Shown: positions 18,237 to 27,352, counted from the first letter of the stretch. The stretch is 64,000 bases of DNA from Anaerobacillus sp. CMMVII (GCF_025377685.1 NZ_JACEHK010000010.1:248001-312000), one strand, 5' to 3'. Numbers and translations: made by a program. Notes: a model not told the origin generated them from the sequence alone.

Positions 18237-18757
18237 CTACTTTTTCGCATCCTTATAAATTTCACGCATGACATGAGCTAATTCTGGAACGATAAGTTTG
18301 CTCATGGCCAGCTTTACGGCCCCGCTTGAACCGGGCATTGAAAAAATAGCGGTTGCACCACGAACTCCAGCAATGGCACGACTTAAAATAGCAGCTGGAC
18401 CAATGTCTTCTGCATAGCTTAGGTAACGAAAGATCTCACCGAAACCAGGCATTTCTTTGTCTAACATATCTCGTACCGCTTCGTATGTAGTATCTCTAAA
18501 TGTAATCCCAGTTCCGCCATTAAGTAAACGGCTTCTACCTCTGGCCGTTCAGAAGCCTCTCGGATCAATGATTGAATTTGTGTATATTCATCTTTAACAA
18601 TATGGTAGTCTATGACTTGATAACTACCATCTTCTAAAAGTAATTCTTTTATTAGTTGCCCGCTTTTATCTGTTTCCTCTGTTCGTGTATCTGAAACAGT
18701 GATAATCATAACATTAACTGATTTGGGTGCTTCTTTTCGATGTTCCTCTACTGCCAT
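18237..18757 (-). pseudogene. moaB: Molybdenum cofactor biosynthesis protein MoaB, single-base frameshift
   Basis: The two reading frames 18757-18461 and 18467-18237 join into a 173-residue MoaB (MPT adenylyltransferase-like fold), the usual family length. The first frame has VNVMIITVSDTRTEETDKSG; the second has the signature [20 protein letters not shown] and [20 protein letters not shown]. The frame is lost where TTAATGGCGG should read TTAAATGGCGG (giving [11 protein letters not shown]), near 18508. This is one missing A, most simply a sequencing or assembly error; if real, the gene is dead. MoaB-type proteins act in molybdopterin synthesis. The gene is alone on this strand. Confidence 0.85.
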
Positions 18758-18831
18758 CTACATAACCTCCTAAAAAATTGTTTCTAACATGTAAATTATA
18801 GCATAATTTTAAAAAATAAGACAAAATGCTG

Positions 18832-19159
18832 TTCATAATTAGCAATTATTATGTATAATATAAATCAGTAAATCAATAATCTTTAAGGTCACTTTATGTT
18901 AGTAGAGTGTTAAAAGGGAAGCTGGTGTAAGTCCAGCACGGTCCCGCCACTGTAAAACGCTAGAATGTTTTAATATCCACTGTCATCAAATTGATGGGAA
19001 GGAAAAACATTTGCAATGCGTAAGTCAGGAGACCTGCCTTAAAGAAACATGTGATGCCTTCGAGGAAAAGGTCAAGCAGTTATGTACATTGTTGTTTTTA
19101 ATAACTTTGCATATATCTGACTAACCAAAGTTCCCGTTGTTGGGAACTTTTTCTTTTTT
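18832..19159 (+). promoter_or_regulatory. Cobalamin (B12) riboswitch with terminator
   Basis: A possible promoter (TTCATA, 16 bases, TATAAT at 18854-18859) precedes the aptamer at about 18882-19050. Diagnostic B12-element sequences are present: GGGAAGCTGGTGTAAGTCCA, GCACGGTCCCGCCACTGTAA, and AAGTCAGGAGACCTGCC near the 3' end. The expression platform is a classical terminator at 19127-19159, where AAAGTTCCC pairs with GGGAACTTT before a T-rich run. Adenosylcobalamin binding should therefore stop transcription of the downstream DUF4430, ECF and adenosyltransferase genes. Confidence is high because the conserved core is nearly complete. Confidence 0.95.
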
Positions 19160-19213
19160 CCAAAGTTCTTTAAGTTTATTGATTTGCGAAATAAGGGAAA
19201 AGGAGAATGTAGT

Positions 19214-19588
19214 ATGAGAAAATTATTATTTTTGGTCACAATCTTTTTTGCTTTGTTAACTGTGGGGTGTTCTAATGAGGTTAAGCAAGAAAGCAGCACT
19301 TCAGCTGCAAATGCACAAATCATCCTTGTGGTTGATGAAGAAAGTGAAGTTTTTGAAGTGGAATTTGTTGAAGGCTTAAGTTTAATGGAAATCATGAAAG
19401 AAAATTTTGATGTTGAAACAGCTTTTGAGGATAGTTTTATCATCGGAATTAATGGTTTGCTAGCTGATGACTCTGCCAAAATGGGTTGGATGTATACGAT
19501 TAACGGGGAATTCGCTATGAAAGGCGCGAATGAGTATACACCAGAAGATGGCGATACAGTCGAATTCAAGTATGAATCTTGGGAGTAG
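19214..19588 (+). CDS. DUF4430 lipoprotein, probable cobalamin-binding component
   Basis: A 124-residue lipoprotein (LLTVGCSNEV lipobox) whose C-terminal two thirds is a DUF4430 domain, with GLSLMEIMKENFDVE and MGWMYTINGEFAMKGANEYT as recognisable segments. DUF4430 is related to the C-terminal domain of animal transcobalamin and intrinsic factor. The start at 19214 follows AAAGGAGAA and gives a proper signal peptide; an earlier in-frame ATG does not. The B12 riboswitch immediately upstream and the ECF gene overlapping its end support a role as extracellular B12-capture lipoprotein. The role is inferred, the family and context are visible. Confidence 0.8.
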   Translation: MRKLLFLVTIFFALLTVGCSNEVKQESSTSAANAQIILVVDEESEVFEVEFVEGLSLMEIMKENFDVETAFEDSFIIGINGLLADDSAKMGWMYTINGEFAMKGANEYTPEDGDTVEFKYESWE

Positions 19589-20096
19589 CTCATCAACAAG
19601 ACTTTTGACTACTCTTGCAATGCTCTCAAGCTTGGCAGTTGTCGGTCGGATAGCCTTTTCTTTTTTGCCTAATATCCAACCAGCAACTACAATTATACTA
19701 TTAGCAGCATTATCTTTTGGACCGATTGCCGGAGTTGTCATTGCAATAGTAAGTACAGTTGTAACTAACTTTTTCCTAGGGGCCGGAATGTGGACGGTTT
19801 GGCAAATTGCCGCTTGGTCAGTGATAGCTTTAATTACTGGAAGCTTGGTAAATGTTCATACTAGGATACCTATATATATCCTATCTCTTTATGCGGGGCT
19901 CTGCGGTTTGATTTATGGATTAATTATCTCAATACCTATGTCAAAGTTTGTGGGAAGTTTTTGGGCTTATTATTTGTCTGGCTTACCGTTTGATATAAGT
20001 CATTCCATTGGTAATATTGTGTTTTTTACTCTAATGTACCCAATATATTTTAAAGTCTTTAAAAAAAATATTAACATCATTAGGAAAACAAACTAA
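19572..20096 (+). CDS. ECF transporter substrate-specific component, probably for cobalamin
   Basis: A 174-residue membrane protein with about five to six hydrophobic helices (LTTLAMLSSLAVVGRIAFSF, FGPIAGVVIAIVSTVVTNFF, MWTVWQIAAWSVIALITGSL). It has the general pattern of ECF S-components, which capture vitamins and use a shared EcfAAT energising module. The ATG at 19572 overlaps the DUF4430 gene by 17 bases, implying coupled translation. No EcfA or EcfT gene is in the window, so it should use the cell's general module. Cobalamin as substrate is inferred from the riboswitch and the adenosyltransferase that follows. Confidence 0.8.
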   Translation: MNLGSSSSTRLLTTLAMLSSLAVVGRIAFSFLPNIQPATTIILLAALSFGPIAGVVIAIVSTVVTNFFLGAGMWTVWQIAAWSVIALITGSLVNVHTRIPIYILSLYAGLCGLIYGLIISIPMSKFVGSFWAYYLSGLPFDISHSIGNIVFFTLMYPIYFKVFKKNINIIRKTN

Positions 20097-20122
20097 ATCC
20101 ATATTAAAAAGGAGGGCTTACT

Positions 20123-20703
20123 ATGAAATTGTACACAAGAACAGGTGATGAAGGGAAAACGAGTGTTATTGGTGGAAGGGTGGATAAAGATGACATTCGT
20201 GTTGAAGCCTATGGTACGATTGATGAAGTTAACAGCTTTGTTGGTCTTGCGGTAACACAGCTTAATACAGACCTGTTTCCAGATATATTAAAAGAGTTGG
20301 AAAAAATTCAGCATGAGCTTTTTGACTGCGGTGGTGATTTAGCACTTCTTTCGACTAAATATCCTTATAAAGCTTCTTCCGAGATGATTACTTTTTAGAA
20401 GAACGTATCGATGCCTATATCGCTGAAGCGCCACAACTTGAAAAGTTTATTTTACCGGGTGGTTCAAATGCAGCAGCAACAGTTCATATTTGTCGTACTG
20501 TCACTCGTAGAGCCGAGCGTTTAGTCGTTCAATTACAAAAAGTGGCCGATACAAATCAAATAGTATTAAAATACTTAAATCGCTTATCTGACTATTTCTT
20601 TGCTATTGCGAGGGTTATTAACTTTCGCTATGGAGTGAAAGATGTAGAATATGAGCGCAGTGCTTTAGTTTTCCGTGATGAACCCTCAAAGAAGGAACAA
20701 TAG
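20123..20703 (+). pseudogene. PduO-type cob(I)yrinic acid a,c-diamide adenosyltransferase, single-base frameshift
   Basis: The enzyme transfers adenosyl from ATP to cob(I)alamin to make adenosylcobalamin. The first frame has the PduO N-terminal signature MKLYTRTGDEGKTSVIGG and VEAYGTIDEVNSFVGLA. It stops at 20398, and the second frame continues with FILPGGSNAAATVHICRTVT, RRAERLVVQL and YLNRLSDYFFAIARVINFRY. Adding one T to the run ACTTTTTAG (to give ITFLEERID) restores a 193-residue protein of normal length. This is one of ten homopolymer losses in the window and is probably artefactual. GGAGGG precedes the ATG. A terminator follows at 20710. Confidence 0.85.
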
Positions 20704-20709
20704 GATATG

Positions 20710-20748
20710 GGAGATGTAGACTTATACACGTCTACATCTCTTTTTTTT
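20710..20748 (+). terminator. Terminator of the B12 operon
   Basis: GAGATGTAGAC pairs perfectly with GTCTACATCTC and is followed by eight T. Confidence 0.93.
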
Positions 20749-20941
20749 GCGTAAGCTATTCTTTTGTGCTTTAATCATTTCTTTCTGCCACCTAAAAACC
20801 TAAGGACCTTTGAGAAATAAATAGCAATAATTTAGCAGTTAGATCACTTATTTTTCAGTGAAAATTTTTTTCCAAATTATGTTATCAAAACTATGTCCAC
20901 ATCCATATATTATTTCGTATGCAGTTAGAAGGGGGAGATTT

Positions 20942-21901
20942 ATGAAGCAAGTAATCACTTTATTAACTTCACTTTTTCTTTTAAGCGGGTGTTTAATCCT
21001 TAACAACGAGGGAGAAGATAGTGCAATAGAAAGTAGAGGAGCACACTTACTGCGTGATGTATATTTATATGAAAAAAAAGAACAAGACCTTCTTTGGACG
21101 CTTATAGATGATCGTACAGGGGAAGAAGTAATATCCATACATTTATCTGAGTTGGATTATCAGGTTGGTAAAGGGATTGATAAGCAGAAAGCGGCCCGCC
21201 TTGCAAAAGAATTAGCATTAGGAATTGATCAATCACTAATTAACCCGAGTATTACAAGAGAGGGAATAATTAAACCTGGAAGAAATAGAGTGATCTTATC
21301 TGAGCAGGAGTTAGTAGATAAGTTGCTAAGTTTAGCTTATTCCAATAAAAGACTACTTTTGCCTATCTATACAGAAGAGCCAAAAGTAACAGTAGAAGAC
21401 TTAGAGTTAATTAAGAACTCGTTGCTAAGCACCTATTCAACTAATTTTAACCCGAACGTAGTCGGGAGATCTGTAAATATTAAATTATCTTCGCAAGCTA
21501 TTGATCATTATGTAATTGGGCCTAATGAAATATTTTCTTTTAATAAAGTTGTTGGTCAAAGAACAAAAGAAAGAGGTTATCAAGAGGCCATCGAGATTAT
21601 TAATAAAGAATTTGTAACCGGCATCGGTGGTGGCATATGTCAGACATCATCAACGTTATTTAATGCAATTGACGGAGCCGGCTTAGAAGTTGTTGAAAGA
21701 TACAGTCACTCAAGAGAAATAGGGTACGTCCCTGCAAATCGTGATGCTACAGTTTCATGGGGGGGGCCAGATTTCAAGTTCCGAAACAATTATGACATTC
21801 CCCTATTGATAACGACAGAAACCAATCTCCAAACAGGGAAAATTGAGGTTCAGGTATATGGACCATCTGTACCAGGTAAGTTGTTGGTGACGACTGATTA
21901 A
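20942..21901 (+). CDS. VanW family lipoprotein
   Basis: A 319-residue predicted lipoprotein (LFLLSGCLIL lipobox). The C-terminal half is a VanW domain with AIDHYVIGPNEIFSFNKVVG, GIGGGICQTSSTLFNAI and YVPANRDATVSWGG. The N-terminal half resembles the putative peptidoglycan-binding domain that often accompanies VanW, and includes EEVISIHLSELDYQVGKGID. The start at 20942 follows AGAAGGGGGAG. VanW proteins are common in Gram-positive bacteria and their activity is not settled; a cell-wall role is likely. It appears monocistronic. Confidence 0.85.
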   Translation: MKQVITLLTSLFLLSGCLILNNEGEDSAIESRGAHLLRDVYLYEKKEQDLLWTLIDDRTGEEVISIHLSELDYQVGKGIDKQKAARLAKELALGIDQSLINPSITREGIIKPGRNRVILSEQELVDKLLSLAYSNKRLLLPIYTEEPKVTVEDLELIKNSLLSTYSTNFNPNVVGRSVNIKLSSQAIDHYVIGPNEIFSFNKVVGQRTKERGYQEAIEIINKEFVTGIGGGICQTSSTLFNAIDGAGLEVVERYSHSREIGYVPANRDATVSWGGPDFKFRNNYDIPLLITTETNLQTGKIEVQVYGPSVPGKLLVTTD

Positions 21902-22220
21902 TGACCACAAATGAATTAAGGATATTGTGTCTAGTATAGTAAGCTTTGACTTTCGAATTACTGTAAATGTATAAACATATAAATAGACCTTAAGTAAAAT
22001 CCTTAAATCGATGAAAATTAGCCACTAGATTATGCATAGTTGAAAAATTAGATGGAGTGATTTAGTGGCTTAGAACATTTCAATGAATAATTAGGCAGCT
22101 ATTTGGAAAATCTTATAAACGTTTCGTCAAAAAAAGAATATAAATTAATTGTTATATATTCTGGGATGCTTCCATAGGATAGCATTGGGGGAAAATTGAT
22201 TTATTAAACAGGAGGATCAC
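21902..22220. other. Intergenic region with a possible weak hairpin
   Basis: No gene is visible. TTAGCCACTA near 22018 can pair with TAGTGGCTTAG near 22064 across a loop of about 35 bases, possibly ending the VanW transcript. The last 30 bases carry the ribosome site ACAGGAGGATC of the next gene. Confidence 0.4.
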
Positions 22221-23066
22221 ATGTACGACTATTTAAGACGGTTTTTAATTGTAATGGCTGTTGCCCTTTCAATTGGTATTTTGTTTGTAAGTGCTACAGT
22301 ATCTTTCGCTGAATCAAACGCTAACTATGAAGAAAGAAACTATATTTGGCCAACTGTTGGTGTCGTAACTGACACCTTTGGAACAAGAAATGGAAAACAT
22401 TATGGAATTGATATTGCAGCTCCAAGAGGGACAACAGTAGTTTCAGTAAGTGATGGAATTGTCACAAAATCATATAACTCTAGTTCATATGGTAATGTAA
22501 TATTTATTGGTCACACAGATGGGTACGAAACAGTTTATGCCCATTTACATAAACGTTTTGTAGAAGAAGGAGCAGTTGTCAAACAAGGTGAAGAAATTGG
22601 TATAGTAGGGAATACAGGTAGATCATCAGGAGATCATTTACATTTTGAAATACACGAAGGAAATTGGACAATGTCCAAAAAATATGCTGTTGATCCTATG
22701 CAACTCTTAGAGGGTAGTGACAAACAAGTAGCCTCGGTCTCAAATTCTATATATGACGAAGCGACCATTGAAAGTGGACAAACTTTATATATAAAAGTTA
22801 AAGAAGGAGATAGTCTATGGAGTATCGCAAAAGTGCACGATGTAACAATTGAGCAAATTCAGAAGTGGAACAATTTATCTTCTGACAAAATAAAAATTGA
22901 TCAAAAGCTTAAAATTGTTCCTAAAGGTAAGTATGTGGTTCAAAGTGGTGATACTTTGTGGAAAATAGCTGAACAATCTGGAACCACGGTTTCAAACATT
23001 AAGCGAATGAATGGACTAAAAGGAGACAACATTCAAGTAGGTGTGTTGTTAACTGTAGATAATTAG
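22221..23066 (+). CDS. M23 metallopeptidase with two C-terminal LysM domains
   Basis: A 281-residue secreted peptidoglycan hydrolase with a signal peptide ending near residue 30. The M23 (LytM) domain has zinc ligands His60 and Asp64 in HYGIDIAAPRG, and His139 and His141 in GDHLHFEIHE. Two LysM repeats follow, around residues 190-235 (VKEGDSLWSIAKVHDV) and 236-281 (VQSGDTLWKIAEQSGT). Such proteins cut peptide cross-links in the wall and are held there by LysM. A role in spore or vegetative wall turnover cannot be told apart from the sequence. Confidence 0.92.
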   Translation: MYDYLRRFLIVMAVALSIGILFVSATVSFAESNANYEERNYIWPTVGVVTDTFGTRNGKHYGIDIAAPRGTTVVSVSDGIVTKSYNSSSYGNVIFIGHTDGYETVYAHLHKRFVEEGAVVKQGEEIGIVGNTGRSSGDHLHFEIHEGNWTMSKKYAVDPMQLLEGSDKQVASVSNSIYDEATIESGQTLYIKVKEGDSLWSIAKVHDVTIEQIQKWNNLSSDKIKIDQKLKIVPKGKYVVQSGDTLWKIAEQSGTTVSNIKRMNGLKGDNIQVGVLLTVDN

Positions 23067-23079
23067 TGTAATGATTAAA

Positions 23080-23143
23080 GGTTGTTTCAAAATCTTAGAA
23101 AATCGTCACTTCGATTTTCGAGATTTTTGAACAGCCTTTTTTT
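23080..23143 (+). terminator. Terminator after the M23/LysM gene
   Basis: GGTTGTTTCAAAATCT pairs with AGATTTTTGAACAGCC around an inner AAAATCG/CGATTTT stem, followed by TTTTTTT. Confidence 0.9.
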
Positions 23144-23303
23144 GTAAGGTAGCTTATTAAGATTTCTTACAAGGAAAACCTATAAGCATAAATGTTTAAA
23201 AAATAGTCTTTTTTTACGGGAATTTTTAAATACGGTGCACCGGTAATATGATAAAATAATTCTTGAATTTATATTAACATTACACTGAAAGTGGTTTTAG
23301 AAT

Positions 23304-23692
23304 ATGCTCAACGCGAACAAAGCTGAAATAAATACAGAAGTAGTTCAATGGTTAAACAAAAAAACAGCATCCTCCAATGATAGAGTTGTGTTAGTAGATG
23401 GTTTTAGCTTTATGCTTTTGAAAATAAAATTACAGGGATCAGTTCGTCTAACGAAAGAAGAGGTCTTTCATCAGCGTTTCTGGAAAAGTTTAGACAGAAC
23501 CCTAAATTATCAGTTACATCGTAAAAAAAGAATATGACTTTATCTCTTTATCAATTTTACTACGCAGTTTCAGTTTCGGAAGGTTTTATTAGTTTTGAAA
23601 ATGGACTTGCCAGAATTACAGATCGAGGAATTGAATTCTTAAAGATGCCTAATGATGAACAGTTAAGTTTTCTTTTAGGGAAGATTTGGTGA
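23304..23692 (+). pseudogene. Hypothetical protein, likely one gene split by a frameshift
   Basis: Frame one (23304-23537) encodes MLNANKAEINTEVVQWLNKK onward and ends in KKRI. A second frame starting at ATG 23534 encodes 52 residues ending FLKMPNDEQLSFLLGKIW. Adding one A to the A7 run at about 23523-23529 fuses them into one 129-residue protein, so I treat them as one gene with an assembly error. The other reading is two ATGA-coupled small genes. The C-terminal part (ARITDRGIEFLKM) resembles the end of a winged helix, but I do not recognise the family. No strong ribosome site is seen. Confidence 0.5.
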
Positions 23693-23872
23693 TTTAACGC
23701 TTCACTATATCAAAGGGAACAGGTATAATAGTTAAAATAATTAGTTATTTAGGGTGTGAATGTCTAGCGACTTGTTAGGCTACTGCCAGTATAGCTTGGC
23801 GGCTTGAAGTCTGAAGCGGCAGAATATGCTCTAAGTATGCCTTGCGCTCTATTATTTGAAAGGAGTTTTTTA

Positions 23873-24685
23873 ATGTTAACAGATTATCACAATCATCTTG
23901 AAAGAGGAACGTTAACGTTAGATTATTTGAAACAATTTACCGCTCAAGCTAAAGCAAAAGGTATTGAACATTTTGGAATCTCAGAACATGCCTATCATTT
24001 TTATCAAACGAAAAACATCTTAAGCAATTCATGGGTAAACGAGCGTAGGTACTACGATATGGAAGATTACATATTGTTGTTTCAACAAGCATGGGATGCT
24101 CAAATTGATGTCAAAATGTCGATTGAGATGGATTATACCCCAGGGAAACATCAAGAAATGGAGCAATTCATAAAAAATTATGATTTTGATTATGTAATTG
24201 GCTCTATTCATTGGATCGATGATTTTGGAATTGACTTAGGCGAATATAGGCATGAGTGGGAGCGCCGAGATTTACATGAAACCTATACCAAGTATTTTGA
24301 TCAAGTTGTCACCTTAGCGGAGTCTAATCTATTTGATATTATTGGCCATATTGACTTAGTAAAAATATTTAATTATATACCTAAAGATGATGAATTTTTA
24401 TTCGCTCAGTACGAACGAGCTACTACTGCTCTAGCCAATTCAAAGACGTGTGTTGAGATTAGTACTGCTGGGCTTCGAAAGCATGTTGGACAGATTTATC
24501 CGGACAAGAAGCTTTTAGAGCTTTGTTATCAAAAAGGAATTCCAATCGTTCTGTCATCCGATGCACATGTTCCTGAAGACGTAGGAAAAGATTTTGATAA
24601 GGCAATTGCGTTAGCTAGCAGTGTCGGATATTCTTCAATTATGACCTTTCAAAAAGGCGAGCGGAAGGAAGTTCCTTTAGGCTAG
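23873..24685 (+). CDS. PHP-domain phosphatase, histidinol-phosphatase (HisJ) type
   Basis: A 270-residue PHP superfamily enzyme. It has the metal-binding motifs DYHNHLE at the N-terminus, EHFGISEHAYH, IGSIHWID, IGHIDLVK and, at the C-terminus, VLSSDAHVPEDVG. The family includes HisJ-type histidinol-phosphate phosphatases of Bacillus, and the length matches. The start at 23873 follows AAAGGAG. The gene is not near other histidine genes, so the substrate is not confirmed by context. A terminator follows at 24718. Confidence 0.8.
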   Translation: MLTDYHNHLERGTLTLDYLKQFTAQAKAKGIEHFGISEHAYHFYQTKNILSNSWVNERRYYDMEDYILLFQQAWDAQIDVKMSIEMDYTPGKHQEMEQFIKNYDFDYVIGSIHWIDDFGIDLGEYRHEWERRDLHETYTKYFDQVVTLAESNLFDIIGHIDLVKIFNYIPKDDEFLFAQYERATTALANSKTCVEISTAGLRKHVGQIYPDKKLLELCYQKGIPIVLSSDAHVPEDVGKDFDKAIALASSVGYSSIMTFQKGERKEVPLG

Positions 24686-24717
24686 AATGTATAATGTGTG
24701 AAAAACAATAGAAATAG

Positions 24718-24765
24718 GGTCGAGGACGTTGTGAAAGTTACAAGAGTCCTTGACCTTTTCTTTTT
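24718..24765 (+). terminator. Terminator after the PHP-phosphatase gene
   Basis: GGTCGAGGAC pairs with GTCCTTGACC and is followed by TTTTCTTTTT. Confidence 0.85.
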
Positions 24766-24882
24766 GAAGCAACAGATGGAGGCTGTTTTAGCAACAAAGG
24801 TTTTGTTTAATATTATTGTATGTAAACTTCTTCTCGAACAAGCTTTGTAGATTGAAAACATTGTGCCCTCCATAGTTTTTAG

Positions 24883-24913
24883 ATCGACGTTTCACTCTAC
24901 ACGAAACGTCGAT
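24883..24913. repeat. Perfect 11-bp inverted repeat
   Basis: ATCGACGTTTC is followed by a 9-base loop and GAAACGTCGAT. A competing pairing, TTCACT with AGTGAA, overlaps it. No T run follows, so it is not a plain terminator; it may be an operator or a cruciform. Confidence 0.6.
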
Positions 24914-25230
24914 AGTGAAGAGGGGAAGACACGACCACGTTTCTAGAATCATACCTCAGTTTTCTAAACTAAACATAATTGAAGTAAAAATTGAATAAAC
25001 ATTAGTTCGAGGTATGTGAAGTTCTCCTTATTAAACTCGTAGTATTTAGAGGAGATCGCATGGAAATTTTTACTCATCTAGCTTAATGGATTTCATAATA
25101 CATTTGTTTAGCTATTAAGTTCTATATGTAGTTTGATATAGCTTGATAAGGTAATTATGAAATTCACTCAACCAAGGAAATATTGAAATATATAGGAGAA
25201 ATATGATACTCAAAAAGGGGGAATAACATT

Positions 25231-26298
25231 TTGCAAAAATATGTTGTAAGAGAAGGGGATACAATCGCAAAGGTTGCAAAGTCTTTTCAGATTCGACCAA
25301 TTGATTTATTACTCAAAAATCAGCATTTGCAAAATGAAAAACAGTATATTTACCCTGGGGCACAAATCTTGATTCCAAAAGTAGAAACCATTCAAAATAC
25401 GAACGAATCTCCATTTGAATGTACTACAGAATATGGACCTACCGATCTTGAAGAGGATGTCAAGTATTTAAGGAAGTATTATTCTTCCCAGGTCTCAGTT
25501 CAAAAGATTGGCCATTCAGTCATGGGAAAACCAATCTATGCCTTAGTCATTGGAAGTGGAAAAAAGGAAGTTTTCTATTCTGGTGGTTGGCATGCAAATG
25601 AATGGTTAACGTCAAAGTTTTTAATGGTTTTTATAAAACAACTCCTGCAGCACTACCAATCCAATTTGCCGTTTTTTCATTATCAAATAAGCAAAATCCT
25701 TAAAGATGTAAAGCTCTACATTGTGCCGATGGTTAATCCAGATGGAATTGAGCTTGTGCATCAAGGTATATATGAAAACCACCCATTTTTCCATTCTGTG
25801 TTAACTATTAATAAAGGGTCAAGACGCTTTGAACACTGGTCAAGTAATATAAGAGGCGTTGATTTAAACCATCAGTGGCCAGCTGGATGGGATGTAGAGG
25901 CCAAAGAAAGCCCTCAGGTTCCTTGGCCAAGACATTATAGCGGAAAAGCTCCGTTAACTGAGCCAGAAGCTAAGGCTGTCTACCATTTAACAAAAAAACA
26001 AAACTTTTCCTACGTGTTGGCATTTCATTCTCAAGGACAGGTGATTTATTGGGGCTATAAAAATCTAGAACCATCCAAAAGTAAAGAAATGGTTGAACAG
26101 TTGTCTCTTGTTAGTTCTTATGAGCCAGTCCGAACCGCTGATAGTGATGGCGGGTTTAAGGATTGGTTTATCCAGGAAACAGGACGACCCGGCTTTACAA
26201 TTGAAGTAGGTGTCGGAACTAATCCACTTCCATTTTCAGCATTTTCAGAAATATGGTCAAATAATAGCTTATTGGCCTTAGAAGGGCTAGTCCTTTAA
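25231..26298 (+). CDS. LysM-M14 peptidase, gamma-D-glutamyl-(L)-meso-diaminopimelate endopeptidase type
   Basis: A 355-residue protein starting at TTG with AAAGGGGG ahead. One N-terminal LysM domain (VVREGDTIAKVAKSFQIRPI) is followed by an M14 zinc carboxypeptidase domain. Zinc ligands sit in GGWHANEW (HxxE) and in the AFHSQGQVIYWG histidine; the catalytic glutamate is in FTIEVGVGTNPLPF; substrate-binding MVNPDGIELV and VDLNHQWPAGWD are present. It resembles endopeptidase I of Lysinibacillus sphaericus, which cleaves spore or germination peptidoglycan peptides. There is no clear signal peptide, which also holds for that enzyme. Confidence 0.88.
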   Translation: MQKYVVREGDTIAKVAKSFQIRPIDLLLKNQHLQNEKQYIYPGAQILIPKVETIQNTNESPFECTTEYGPTDLEEDVKYLRKYYSSQVSVQKIGHSVMGKPIYALVIGSGKKEVFYSGGWHANEWLTSKFLMVFIKQLLQHYQSNLPFFHYQISKILKDVKLYIVPMVNPDGIELVHQGIYENHPFFHSVLTINKGSRRFEHWSSNIRGVDLNHQWPAGWDVEAKESPQVPWPRHYSGKAPLTEPEAKAVYHLTKKQNFSYVLAFHSQGQVIYWGYKNLEPSKSKEMVEQLSLVSSYEPVRTADSDGGFKDWFIQETGRPGFTIEVGVGTNPLPFSAFSEIWSNNSLLALEGLVL

Positions 26299-26306
26299 AA
26301 AACTTT

Positions 26307-26395
26307 GGAGATGACGTATAGTATTTGTTGAATACAGCTGCCGTTATATTGGGTGTTGTTCAAATAATTTACTATTCGCCATCTCTTTTGTTTTG
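26307..26395 (+). terminator. Terminator-like hairpin after the M14 gene
   Basis: GGAGATG with ATAGTA on the left pairs with TACTAT and CATCTC on the right, before TTTTGTTTTG. The loop is long, so the strength is uncertain. The sequence between it and 26593 is an AT-rich promoter region. Confidence 0.55.
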
Positions 26396-26593
26396 TTTCT
26401 TTCGTAAATTAGATTCTTCTAATTCCTATAGGGATAAACTATTTATTTGTTTGAAACTTTGGTACAATTTAAATTAGGTAACTGGGTCATCTGATGACTT
26501 GATAAAATAAACGATAATATAAATCTAGTAATATATTAAATAGAGTTATTTTTAGATGTCGTTTTATTACGTGAAATGGAAGGACTGGGGAAT

Positions 26594-27283
26594 GTGATTA
26601 AGCAAGTAAAACCAAAAAAAATATATGAGATCGTTGCTGAACAATTAACAGAACTGATTTTAAGTGGCGAAGTAAAGCCGGGGGATCGTCTCTCTTCAGT
26701 TCAGCAACTAGCAGAGGATTTTAACGTAGGAAGGTCTGCAATTAGGGAAGCTTTAAGTGCCCTAAAAGCAATGGGATATATTGAAATTCGACAAGGTGAA
26801 GGAACGTTTGTAAAGAAAGTTGACTTTGATGTGGCAACACAAATGATGCCTCAGATTTTACAAAAAGAAGATATTCGTCAGTTATTTGAAATTAGGAAGT
26901 TTAACGAAACCGGTGCAGCTTCACTAGCAGCTGTAAATCGTACGGAAGAGGATTTACTTGAACTAGAAGGCTTATTAGCAGAAATGAAAAAAGCTGAAGG
27001 TGATGGAGAACTAGGTGAAAAAGCAGATATAGAATTTCATATGGCAATTGTTAAAGCTTCAAAAAATGATATGCTATACAGATTAATGGCAACGATTTCA
27101 GAAACCATGCAAGAATCAATGCGGGAAGCGAGACAGCTATTTCTATATACAAATGACGAAAAAATGAAGCAATTGTATGATGAACATTTCGCTATTTTTC
27201 TTGCGATTAAGAATCAAGATTCAAGATTGGCCTATGACAAAATGTTAGAGCATATCGTCGGAGTAGAGGTTGAGTTGTTCTAG
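26594..27283 (+). CDS. FadR/GntR family transcriptional regulator (LutR-like)
   Basis: A 229-residue regulator with a GntR winged helix at the N-terminus (IYEIVAEQLTELILSGEVKP, GRSAIREALSALKAMGYIEI) and a helical FCD ligand domain (LFEIRKFNETGAASLAAV, ADIEFHMAIVKASKNDMLYR). FCD regulators usually sense carboxylic acids; LutR controls lactate use in B. subtilis. The GTG at 26594 follows GGAAGGACTGGGG; an in-frame ATG at 26576 lacks a ribosome site but cannot be excluded. No target operon lies next to it in the window, so its ligand is unknown. Confidence 0.85.
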   Translation: MIKQVKPKKIYEIVAEQLTELILSGEVKPGDRLSSVQQLAEDFNVGRSAIREALSALKAMGYIEIRQGEGTFVKKVDFDVATQMMPQILQKEDIRQLFEIRKFNETGAASLAAVNRTEEDLLELEGLLAEMKKAEGDGELGEKADIEFHMAIVKASKNDMLYRLMATISETMQESMREARQLFLYTNDEKMKQLYDEHFAIFLAIKNQDSRLAYDKMLEHIVGVEVELF

Positions 27284-27352
27284 GAAAGGCGCAATTTCTG
27301 GTTAATTAGATAATTGCCATTCTAAAGATTTAAATGCTTATATCTTTTACTT

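Larger units (their letters stand above)
24686..25230. other. 545-base intergenic region with hairpins but no gene
   Basis: Besides the terminator at 24718-24765 and the inverted repeat at 24883-24913, it holds AGGCTGTTTTAGCAACAAAGG near 24780, which resembles a family-A repeat end. A CATACCTC/GAGGTATG inverted repeat is spread over about 24951-25016. No reading frame is convincing. The last 20 bases are the leader of the M14 gene, with AAAGGGGG. Confidence 0.5.
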
